Below are positions 1 to 5,791 of a stretch of DNA of 7,191 nt, one piece after another. The notes beneath the pieces are model-generated. The model did not search any database. It was given only the letters and a program-made list of their open reading frames with translations, and was not told the origin of the DNA. Source of the DNA: Thermodesulfobacteriota bacterium (GTDB taxonomy: Bacteria > Desulfobacterota > SM23-61); the NCBI GenBank assembly GCA_030018715.1, contig JASEHN010000146.1:1-7191 (forward strand). The letters run 5' to 3'. Position numbers and translations under genes: made by a program. Within the stretch, counting starts at the first letter, position 1; each line of letters opens with the position of its first letter.

Positions 1-12
1 CTTCCACAAACG

Positions 13-31
13 CGCAACCTAAAAGGTTGCG
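13..31. repeat. short perfect palindrome, REP-like
   Basis: The arms CGCAACCT (13-20) and AGGTTGCG (24-31) pair perfectly over 8 bp around a 3-base AAA loop, so either strand can fold into a tight hairpin. It lies upstream of atpE, between that gene and whatever precedes the window. No T-tract follows directly, so it does not look like a simple intrinsic terminator. I infer a dispersed intergenic repeat of the REP type because of its compactness and position. Only one copy is present here, so repetitiveness is not shown. Confidence 0.5.
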
Positions 32-57
32 GCTACAATTCGCGCATTTTTTGGGGT

Positions 58-75
58 AATGAAAGACATTTCATT
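58..75 (+). promoter_or_regulatory. AU-rich hairpin just upstream of the atpE ribosome binding site
   Basis: AATGAAA (58-64) and TTTCATT (69-75) form a 7-bp stem with a GACA loop. It ends four bases before the Shine-Dalgarno sequence. An upstream in-frame ATG at 59 is buried in the stem. The hairpin could keep the ribosome binding site unpaired or tune translation of the highly expressed c subunit; this role is inference. Confidence 0.3.
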
Positions 76-79
76 CCAT

Positions 80-86
80 AGGAGGT
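80..86 (+). promoter_or_regulatory. ribosome binding site of atpE
   Basis: AGGAGGT at 80-86 is a near-perfect Shine-Dalgarno sequence 8 bases before ATG 95. It decides the start in favour of 95 over the in-frame ATG at 59, which has no such site. Confidence 0.85.
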
Positions 87-94
87 ATTGGATA

Positions 95-412
95 ATGAAG
101 AAAATGATGTGGATTCTTTTGCTGACTTTGGCCCTAAGCTGTTCTTTCGCCTCGTTTGCTTTTGCAGCTGAACCCCTGGGCCAAGAAGCGAAGAAGTTTA
201 TCGGCCTGACCTGCGGCCTGGTTATAGCTATTGCCGCCTTAGGTGGAGCAATAGGGCAGGGAATTGCTATTTCCAAAGGCCTGGAGGGCATTGCCCGCAA
301 TCCAGAAGCCCAGCCCAAGATTTTCATTCCCATGATCTTAGGACTGGCCTTGATCGAATCGCTGGTGATTTACGCCCTGGTTATATCCATCATGCTTTAT
401 GGCAAACTTTAA
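95..412 (+). CDS. atpE: F0F1 ATP synthase subunit c
   Basis: This is the proteolipid of the membrane rotor ring of F-type ATP synthase, which carries the coupling ion past subunit a. The protein has 105 residues. Residues 1-24 look like a cleavable signal peptide (KK, hydrophobic core, AFA/A cleavage at about 24/25), making it longer than the usual 75-90 residues. Helix 1 is about 35-62, the polar loop is RNP (68-70), and helix 2 is about 75-102 with the ion-binding carboxylate Glu88. Gln55, Glu88, Ser89 and Tyr93 match Q32, E65, S66 and Y70 of the Ilyobacter tartaricus Na+-binding ring with identical spacing, while T67 is Leu here, so Na+ coupling is possible. The start is set by the RBS at 80-86. 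No F1 gene follows; subunit a (atpB) may lie upstream, as in split operons, but is outside the window. Confidence 0.95.
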   Translation: MKKMMWILLLTLALSCSFASFAFAAEPLGQEAKKFIGLTCGLVIAIAALGGAIGQGIAISKGLEGIARNPEAQPKIFIPMILGLALIESLVIYALVISIMLYGKL

Positions 413-631
413 TCCCTGAGTCCTTGGGCCCACGGCAGATACGAATTAAGGTCTTGCCAGGGAAGTCCGGCCAGGCCCGTTTCCGTTTATTTCTTAGGCT
501 GCGGGGAATAAGCGGGAATCAAACGGCCCGAGGGTTATTGTAAGGAGGCTTTCTGAAAGGAAGAGGCCCAAAGTTTTTTTACGCTGAGGCGGACCTGGAC
601 GCCCTGAAGGTAGCTGAAAGGAAGGAATAAG
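413..631. other. intergenic gap, no supported gene; possible decayed open frame near its end
   Basis: This 219-base gap separates atpE from the NrfD gene. No convincing promoter or terminator was found. A strong SD-like TAAGGAGG lies at 541-548, but no ATG, GTG or TTG stands at a proper distance; only a CTG at 553 does. That frame is open from 544 to a TAA at 628-630, one base before the next gene. Its conceptual product (28 codons) includes GPKFFYAEADLDALKVAE. It could be noise, a leader peptide, or the tail of a lost upstream gene. Confidence 0.4.
617..626 (+). promoter_or_regulatory. ribosome binding site of the NrfD-family gene
   Basis: The purine-rich AAAGGAAGGA ends 5 bases before ATG 632. 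It supports this start for the first gene of the respiratory operon. Confidence 0.55.
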
Positions 632-1528
632 ATGGACACCAGTGTTCTTTACAATATTTTCCCCCAGGAAGCTTTCGGAGCGTTCATTGCCGTCTACTTC
701 TACCTCACCGGCCTGAGCGCCGGCTCCTTCGTTCTCTCCACCATGGCTTTCGTCTTCGGGATGGATAAGTACAAACCCATCGGAAAGATCGGGGTCATTT
801 TGGCAACCATGTTTTTGGTCATGGCCCCGCTGACTTTGATCGTACATGTAGGCCAGCCTTTGAAGTCCTGGCACCTCTTTGTTTACCTGAACATCACCTC
901 GCCGATCACCTGGGGATCTTTCCTCCTGACTCTTTACCCCATCAACTGCCTGATCTACGCCTGGTTTATGTTCAGGGAAAACCTGAAAATGACCCGCTTA
1001 TTCGGGACCATCGGGATTCCCCTGGCCATTTTCGTCCATGGCTACACCGGATTTATCCTGGCCTTGGGCAAAGCCCGGGCTCTTTGGAATTCAGCTTTAA
1101 TGCCCTTCCTTTTCCTGGTTTCGGCCATGGTCTCGGGTATTGCCCTGATGATCCTCATATCCCTGGTAAAGGATAAGTTCTTCTCCAAAGAAAAAGTAAT
1201 CAACCGGGACCTCATTTTCGGCCTGGGGAACTTTCTGGCAGCCATGATCCTCATCGACATTTTCCTGGTCTTGAGTGATGTGCTTGTCTTACTGGTCTCC
1301 CATACGGATGCCCAGGAGGTGGCCTATCTGCTTTTGTATGGAAAATTTAGCTTCCATTTTATCTGGGTGGAAAATATTTTAGGCAAGATCATTCCGGCTA
1401 TTATCCTGTTAGTTCCCCGCCTGCGCAACTTGACCACTGTAACCTTAGCCTCCATCCTGGTCGTCATCGGTATTTTCTTTATGCGGTTAACGGTCGTTTT
1501 GGGCGGTGAGTTTCTGCCCCTGGTTTGA
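632..1528 (+). CDS. NrfD/PsrC-family integral membrane subunit (quinone-interacting)
   Basis: This protein of 298 residues is almost wholly hydrophobic, with about eight membrane helices (roughly 15-43, 52-72, 92-115, 123-145, 153-178, 195-222, 246-262, 268-289). NrfD-family features include YFYLTGLSAGSF in the first helix (22-33), HVGQP at 72-76, the W/HLF segment after it (80-83), HGYTGF at 136-141 and a C-terminal MRLTVVLGG with Arg285. In known complexes (polysulfide reductase PsrC, NrfD, QrcD, ActC) this subunit binds quinone and anchors the periplasmic subunits. It is the first gene of the operon; the molybdopterin gene follows after 17 bases. The exact member of the family cannot be told from the sequence, and no ferredoxin-type partner gene is adjacent, which is unusual. 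Confidence 0.88.
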   Translation: MDTSVLYNIFPQEAFGAFIAVYFYLTGLSAGSFVLSTMAFVFGMDKYKPIGKIGVILATMFLVMAPLTLIVHVGQPLKSWHLFVYLNITSPITWGSFLLTLYPINCLIYAWFMFRENLKMTRLFGTIGIPLAIFVHGYTGFILALGKARALWNSALMPFLFLVSAMVSGIALMILISLVKDKFFSKEKVINRDLIFGLGNFLAAMILIDIFLVLSDVLVLLVSHTDAQEVAYLLLYGKFSFHFIWVENILGKIIPAIILLVPRLRNLTTVTLASILVVIGIFFMRLTVVLGGEFLPLV

Positions 1529-1533
1529 AGCTC

Positions 1534-1539
1534 GAGGAG
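1534..1539 (+). promoter_or_regulatory. ribosome binding site that decides the molybdopterin-subunit start
   Basis: GAGGAG lies 6 bases before ATG 1546. This favours 1546 over an in-frame TTG at 1525 that overlaps the upstream TGA, and puts the twin-arginine motif at residues 6-7, as usual for Tat substrates. Confidence 0.75.
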
Positions 1540-1545
1540 TTTTTC

Positions 1546-3777
1546 ATGACGAAGATTACCAGACGGGATTTTCTGAAGTTGGGGTTCACCAGCGCTGCGG
1601 TAGCCAGTCTTGGGGGGTCTTTAACGGGTTGTTTCAGTCCTCCTCCGGAGTCAGCCAGGAGGATCGCGCGCACTGCCGGGAAGCCCGTAATCATTGCCAG
1701 CACCTGCCTGCTCTGCCCTGCCGGGTGCGGAATTTTGGGAGAAGTCGCCGATGGCCGGCTGATTAAAATTGTTGGAAATCCCAAGCACCCCAACAATCGG
1801 GGGAAGATATGCTCCCGGGGCCATGCGGGCGTGAACACCCTTTACGATCCTGACCGCCTGCTCTATCCTTTAAAACGTACGGGGGCGCGGGGGGAGGGCC
1901 GGTGGACCAGGATTACCTGGGATCAGGCCATGGATGAGATTGCCAAAAGGCTCACCTCACTGAGCAGTACCGGAAAGACAGAAGCATTCTGGGTGGAGAT
2001 GGGCGCCCCGGGCTCCCGAGAGCTTTTAGCGTTGAATTTTCTCAAGGAATTCGGTTCGCCATCGGTCTTTCCGGAAAGCAGTTTTTCTGATCCTAATAGA
2101 GCCGCCGGCCAGGCGTTCACCTGGGGAGCGGAAACCGTGGTCGGCGACGTGGCCAGATCCCGCTTCATTCTCAATTTCGGGGCTAATCCTTACGAGGATC
2201 ATGAACAGTACATCTGCCTGGCCCAGCGCATAGTCGAAGGGCGTATGGCCAATGCGGCCAAGCTGGTCACCTTGGACGTGCGTCTCTCCAACACGGCCGG
2301 GAAGAGCAATGAATGGATTCCCGTAAATCCCGGGACTGATGGAATCATTGCCCTGGCCATGGTCCAGCACATCCTCCAGCATGGTCTTCATAACAAAGAC
2401 TTTCTGAGCCGCTGGACTAATTTTCCCCTGCCCAAGCTCATTGAGCACCTTGCCCAATATACACCCGAACAGGCTGAAAAAATAAGCGGGGTCAAAGCAG
2501 CGGACATCCGGCGCATGGCTACGGAATTCGCCCAGGCCAATCCGGCTGTCGCTTTAACAGGGCGGGGAGTAAGCGGCCACCAGAACGGAGTTCTTAACGA
2601 AAGATGCATCGCTCTCCTTAACGCCGTTGTCGGCAACATTGATGTCCCGGGGGGGTGTTGCCTGCCCCGGACCATGGACCTGGGTGAGCCAAAGTTAAAA
2701 AGCGCTTTTGTTTCTTCCTCCCGGGCTTTCGCCGAGCTGAAAGAAAGGAAGGCCAAAGCAGAATTTTATTTTTCCTACATGGGCAACCCGGCCTATGCCA
2801 ACCCCGGCACAACCGAAATTCTGCAAATTCTCCAGGATGAAAAACGACTTCCCTTCATCGTGGTGGCCGACACGCATCTTACCGAGACTGGAGCCCTGGC
2901 CGACCTTCTGCTGCCCATGGCCTCTTACCTGGAGAGCTGGAATTTAGAATCCCGTCCGGCCATGGAACTTATCCCCTTCGTCAGCATCCGGCAGCCGATG
3001 GTTCCTCCGCTGGGCAAGTCCAGATCCATCGGGGACACCTTCCTTGAGCTGGCCAGACGCATAGGCGGCAATTGCCATAAAACCTTCCCTTACGCGAGTT
3101 CCGAGGATTTTATCGGGAGGGCAGCCGGGCGAATCGAAGGGCTCTCCAAGGCCGGGGGAATCGAACTTCTGAAAAAGGAAGGAGTATGGTTCGACCGCGC
3201 AGCCAAACCGGTTTACCGCTCATACGCAAAGAAGGGCTTTGCCACTCCTTCAGGAAAGTTTGAAGTTTTTTCAAAACCGCTTCAGGGACAGGGCTTACCC
3301 GCTCTTCCGACGTATGTACCCATTAAGGCCCATCAGGGTATCAAAGAGGAGGAGTTGATCCTAACCGTTAACCGGGCCAATGTCATGACCCCGCGCTTAG
3401 CCAACGCCAAATGGCTTGCCGAGATTCTGCATGACAACCCCTTGTGGATCAATCCGAAGACTGCCCAAGCCCGGGGAATTCGCGACGGAGACCGGGTTAA
3501 TATCTCATCCAAAGCCGGGAGTCTAACGGTGCGAGTTCGTTTTTCCCAGGGCGTTCATCCCCGTGTGGTAACCTTGACAGAAGGCCTGGGGCATTGGGAA
3601 TTGGGAAAGATCGCCCGGGCCAAGAAAGAAAAAAGCAGCGATTTCGATACACAGTTACTCTGGTGGGAGAAACAGGGGAACGGAGTAAACCCCAGCGCCC
3701 TGATCGCGGCGGATTTCGACCCGTTAGCCGGCGGGATCGCCTGGAATGATACCAGAGTGACGTTGACAAAAATTTAA
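1546..3777 (+). CDS. Tat-exported molybdopterin oxidoreductase, PsrA/PhsA-like (DMSO reductase superfamily), probable lipoprotein
   Basis: This is a 743-residue catalytic-type subunit with the usual length of PsrA/PhsA relatives. The N-terminus has a twin-arginine motif (TRRDFLKL, 5-12), a hydrophobic stretch and a lipobox LTGC with Cys29, so it is probably folded, exported and lipid-anchored at the periplasmic face. Cys54, Cys57, Cys61 and Cys89 fit the N-terminal [4Fe-4S] site (C-x2-C-x3-C-x27-C). The MGD-binding domain shows LDVRLSNTAGKSNEW and PGTDG, and the C-terminal domain ends in AWNDTRVTL. By eye alignment to Cys-type relatives, the Mo-ligand position is Ser181 (in SSFSDPN, 178-184), with Asp182 next to it. 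The substrate is unknown; polysulfide, thiosulfate, an oxyanion, or a purely electron-transferring role as in QrcB/ActB are all possible. It sits between the NrfD and hexaheme cytochrome genes in one operon. Confidence 0.9.
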   Translation: MTKITRRDFLKLGFTSAAVASLGGSLTGCFSPPPESARRIARTAGKPVIIASTCLLCPAGCGILGEVADGRLIKIVGNPKHPNNRGKICSRGHAGVNTLYDPDRLLYPLKRTGARGEGRWTRITWDQAMDEIAKRLTSLSSTGKTEAFWVEMGAPGSRELLALNFLKEFGSPSVFPESSFSDPNRAAGQAFTWGAETVVGDVARSRFILNFGANPYEDHEQYICLAQRIVEGRMANAAKLVTLDVRLSNTAGKSNEWIPVNPGTDGIIALAMVQHILQHGLHNKDFLSRWTNFPLPKLIEHLAQYTPEQAEKISGVKAADIRRMATEFAQANPAVALTGRGVSGHQNGVLNERCIALLNAVVGNIDVPGGCCLPRTMDLGEPKLKSAFVSSSRAFAELKERKAKAEFYFSYMGNPAYANPGTTEILQILQDEKRLPFIVVADTHLTETGALADLLLPMASYLESWNLESRPAMELIPFVSIRQPMVPPLGKSRSIGDTFLELARRIGGNCHKTFPYASSEDFIGRAAGRIEGLSKAGGIELLKKEGVWFDRAAKPVYRSYAKKGFATPSGKFEVFSKPLQGQGLPALPTYVPIKAHQGIKEEELILTVNRANVMTPRLANAKWLAEILHDNPLWINPKTAQARGIRDGDRVNISSKAGSLTVRVRFSQGVHPRVVTLTEGLGHWELGKIARAKKEKSSDFDTQLLWWEKQGNGVNPSALIAADFDPLAGGIAWNDTRVTLTKI

Positions 3778-3814
3778 ATCGAAGAGAACCTGAAGGGAGT
3801 TCAGAAGACTGATC

Positions 3815-4366
3815 ATGAAAATTCCGTCGTTACCCAAACTATCCAGACGAACCTGGGCGTTGATCATCACCATCATCCTGATCCTGGCGGCCATTCCGGG
3901 TTTGGGATTGGTGCGGTTTACCACTTCCCACTCGTTTTTCTGCCTGAGCTGCCACCAAAATCAGGAACCCACCGTGAGATGGCTTCCCTCCCGCATGCAT
4001 CCGGCATCGGTTACTTGCACGGATTGCCATATACCCCCCGGAGAAATCCTCCCTGGCAAGTTTTCCGCCAGTGATGACCTGATGAACCAAAACTGCCTGC
4101 GTTGCCATTCTACCATTCTTAAGAAGGGGCAACCCAGCCTGGATAACGTGCGGATCGTTAAAATCTCGCATAAGGCACATGCCGAGAAAAAAGTTTCATG
4201 CATCGATTGCCATCGCAACATCGAGCACGATTCCATCACTCCCCGGACCAATCGGCCGCAGATGGAGACCTGTTATCAATGTCACCAGGCCCATCCCCGC
4301 ACCCAGGCCTGTGATCATTGCCACCCGATTAACCTGGTCTATTCCAAAAAAGGGGGGAAACCCTGA
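3815..4366 (+). CDS. membrane-anchored hexaheme c-type cytochrome, NapC/NirT/NrfH-like N-terminal half
   Basis: The 183-residue protein has a positively charged N-terminus and one membrane anchor at about 14-33, followed by a periplasmic domain with six CxxCH heme motifs: Cys43-His47, Cys68-His72, Cys94-His98, Cys129-His133, Cys153-His157 and Cys166-His170. The stretch FFCLSCHQNQEP with CTDCHIPPG resembles the NapC/NirT/NrfH quinol dehydrogenases, which have four hemes; two further motifs extend the C-terminus. Spare histidines (39, 62, 119, 122, 138, 160) could serve as distal ligands. QrcA of the Qrc complex is also a hexaheme cytochrome, so this may be the electron entry or exit subunit for the complex encoded upstream. 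The gap to the molybdopterin gene is 37 bases and holds a weak RBS (GAAGGGAG at 3792-3799 is far, AGAAG at 3803-3807 is closer). Confidence 0.9.
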   Translation: MKIPSLPKLSRRTWALIITIILILAAIPGLGLVRFTTSHSFFCLSCHQNQEPTVRWLPSRMHPASVTCTDCHIPPGEILPGKFSASDDLMNQNCLRCHSTILKKGQPSLDNVRIVKISHKAHAEKKVSCIDCHRNIEHDSITPRTNRPQMETCYQCHQAHPRTQACDHCHPINLVYSKKGGKP

Positions 4367-4367
4367 T

Positions 4368-4451
4368 ATGTCGGAATGGTACTTAGTTACAAAAACCGGC
4401 AGCCTCGGCAGGGAAAGAAGCTCAAGATTCATCCCGCAATCTGCAATCTGA
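4368..4451 (+). CDS. possible 27-codon ORF directly after the cytochrome gene
   Basis: The ATG at 4368 comes one base after the cytochrome TGA (4364-4366), and a purine-rich AGGGGGGAAA (4351-4360) could act as ribosome binding site. The product would be 27 residues, beginning MSEWYLVTKTG and ending at TGA 4449-4451. The WYLVTKTG start faintly recalls the N-terminus of NusG/RfaH-type proteins, so this could be a truncated gene, but the match is too short to trust. Translational coupling would be possible. The later part is polar, with no membrane segment or metal motif. It may equally be chance. Confidence 0.25.
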   Translation: MSEWYLVTKTGSLGRERSSRFIPQSAI

Positions 4452-4476
4452 AATAATTGTAACAATTTAGCGTTTT

Positions 4477-4515
4477 GATCCGCCTCAGGCGGACCAGATC
4501 CGCCTCAGGCGGACC
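4477..4515. repeat. two tandem copies of a 19-bp palindromic repeat
   Basis: GATCCGCCTCAGGCGGACC occurs at 4477-4495 and again, identically, at 4497-4515, with one base between. Each copy has a 6-bp stem (TCCGCC/GGCGGA) around TCA. The pair lies between the end of the respiratory operon and its terminator. A related sequence, CTGAGGCGGACC, occurs at 584-595 in the gap before the NrfD gene. It looks like a small intergenic repeat family; how many genomic copies exist cannot be seen here. Confidence 0.8.
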
Positions 4516-4553
4516 TCCCGACCTCCCTTTGGCAAAGGGAGGAGAGGTTTTTT
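4513..4553 (+). terminator. strong Rho-independent terminator ending the respiratory operon
   Basis: CCTCCCTTT (4522-4530) pairs with AAAGGGAGG (4534-4542) as a perfect 9-bp stem around a GGC loop. An outer arm ACCTC (4513-4517) pairs with GAGGT (4544-4548) across an internal loop. T residues run from 4548 to 4553. It lies about 100-150 bases after the last supported gene of the operon and before the promoter of the next gene. Confidence 0.8.
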
Positions 4554-4657
4554 ATTGGAATTCGATAAAAGATTCAGCCTTTTCCCATTTGATCTTTATA
4601 CCAGGGGGATGAAGGGGGATTTGACAGCTTTTCAAGTGGCTAAACTGTTACAAATAA

Positions 4658-4686
4658 TTTACTTCCTCCCTTCCTTTTGCTATCAT
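4658..4686 (+). promoter_or_regulatory. probable sigma-70-type promoter with extended -10
   Basis: TTTACT (4658-4663) and TATCAT (4681-4686) are 17 bases apart, and TGC directly before the -10 makes it an extended -10 element. Transcription would start near 4693, leaving a leader of about 37 bases before ATG 4730. It follows the terminator and so fits a new transcription unit. Confidence 0.5.
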
Positions 4687-4718
4687 TCAAAAAAAGCATT
4701 TACCGCGGATTTTCTTCC

Positions 4719-4723
4719 GGAGG
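4719..4723 (+). promoter_or_regulatory. ribosome binding site of the P-loop/DRTGG-like gene
   Basis: GGAGG lies 6 bases before ATG 4730 and selects this start over an overlapping TTG-initiated frame from 4555. Confidence 0.75.
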
Positions 4724-4729
4724 TTTTCC

Positions 4730-5791
4730 ATGCGTTCGATCTTTGTCGGGTCCACAGGCGGCGAACCCGGCCAGACCCTGGCTACGTGGGCCCTGGCCAT
4801 AAAGCTGAAAGCAAACGGTTATAAAGTGGGGTTCTTCAAACCCTATGGACTGCTGCCGGATCTCAGCCCTTCTGTTTATGGGGGAGTCTGCGACTCGGAT
4901 GTTTCCCTCATAAAAGAGGTGCTGGGTCTCACAGAAAAAGAAGAAATGCTCTGCCCGGTGATGCTTACGGAAAATTTAATCGCGGAAGTCTCCGGCAGCC
5001 ATGAAGACCGGTTGATCGAAAAGATCAAACAAGCGTTTCAGGATATCTCTTTAAATAAAGATGTTGTCTTGATCATGGGAGCGAAAGAGATCTTCTTCGG
5101 AGGAGGATTTTCCGGACTTTCAGACAGTCTGCTGGTCAAGTTGTTCGACGCCTCCGTGCTATTAGTGGACCGCTACCAGCGGGATAACATGACCCTTTAC
5201 TCCCTTCTCTCCCTTAACTCCTTTCTCGACGGCCGGGTGAAAACGGCGCTCCTCAACCATATTCCCCCGGATAAAATGGACCATGTCAGGACCAAAGTGA
5301 TTCCTTTCCTAAAAGACAAGGGGTTGAAATCCATAGTTGCCGTCCCTGAGAGCCCCATCTTAGCTGCCTTAACCGTCTCCACCCTTGCCGAGTTGCTCGA
5401 AGGCCAGGTTCTCTGTTGCCCGGAGCTTGGCGGAAATTTAATTCAAACTTTCACCATCGGGGCCAAATACCTGGAGGGCCCTCTAACGATTTTCAAACAG
5501 GTCTATAACAAAATCATCCTGGTCGGCCTGGAAGAGAAGGGTGAGGAGAAATCGATGGTCAGCGGGATCATCCTAACGGGGGGAAAACCCCCGGGCGATA
5601 TGGTCCTGCGGGTGGCCCGGGAGCGCTCGCTCCCTTTAATTCTGACCCGGGCAGATACTTTTCAGATTATGGAACGGCTGGAGAAAGCGAAGCCATCCTT
5701 AAGTATAAGAGACGAATTTAAGGTTCGCAGATTCCTGGAGCTCATCGGTCAGGAAACAGAATCAGACCGGTGGGTGGAAGCTTTGCTTTAA
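4730..5791 (+). CDS. BioD/Pta-N-like P-loop domain protein with DRTGG-like C-terminal domain
   Basis: This 353-residue protein has the layout of the family often labelled phosphotransacetylase-like or DRTGG-domain ATPase: an AAA_26/BioD-like domain (about 1-230) and a C-terminal domain (about 240-345). Family marks are the N-terminal GSTGGEPGQT (7-16), GYKVGFFKPYG (30-40), CDSDVSLIKEVLGL (54-67), CPVMLT (75-80) and ILTGG with LPLILTRADTFQIMERLE (281-318). Two signatures are changed: the Walker A Lys is Gln15, and where relatives have a GGDR-type DRTGG motif this protein reads VGLEEKG (265-271). Nucleotide binding or hydrolysis may therefore be weak or lost. The real Pta catalytic domain is absent, so it is not a phosphotransacetylase. 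A sensing or regulatory role is known for DRTGG domains in general but not shown here. It is first in a probable three-gene operon. Confidence 0.75.
   Translation: MRSIFVGSTGGEPGQTLATWALAIKLKANGYKVGFFKPYGLLPDLSPSVYGGVCDSDVSLIKEVLGLTEKEEMLCPVMLTENLIAEVSGSHEDRLIEKIKQAFQDISLNKDVVLIMGAKEIFFGGGFSGLSDSLLVKLFDASVLLVDRYQRDNMTLYSLLSLNSFLDGRVKTALLNHIPPDKMDHVRTKVIPFLKDKGLKSIVAVPESPILAALTVSTLAELLEGQVLCCPELGGNLIQTFTIGAKYLEGPLTIFKQVYNKIILVGLEEKGEEKSMVSGIILTGGKPPGDMVLRVARERSLPLILTRADTFQIMERLEKAKPSLSIRDEFKVRRFLELIGQETESDRWVEALL

Noticed and set aside
59..94. Upstream in-frame ATG 59 as atpE start
   Set aside because: It has no ribosome binding site and sits in a hairpin; ATG 95 has AGGAGGT at good spacing and gives a proper signal-peptide start.
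424..541. Open frame of about 38 codons from TTG 424 in the atpE-NrfD gap
   Set aside because: The product is Arg-rich with no family resemblance and no RBS, and no Cys motif of a ferredoxin subunit appears in any frame of the gap.
494..874. Minus-strand open frames opposite the main genes, such as 494-874 and 6294-6719
   Set aside because: They lie antisense to well-supported genes, show no domain signatures and have no RBS of note.
1525..1545. TTG 1525 as start of the molybdopterin subunit
   Set aside because: It overlaps the upstream stop and lacks its own RBS; ATG 1546 has GAGGAG and places the Tat motif normally.
4477..4515. CRISPR array
   Set aside because: There are only two copies with a one-base gap, so no spacers; they are tandem palindromes.
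4621..4649. Perfect TTGACA at 4621-4626 as a -35 box
   Set aside because: No acceptable -10 lies 16-18 bases downstream; the extended -10 pair at 4658-4686 fits better.
4555..4824. 89-codon frame starting with TTG 4555
   Set aside because: It begins in the terminator tail, has no RBS, runs through the promoter region and overlaps the well-supported gene at 4730 in another frame.
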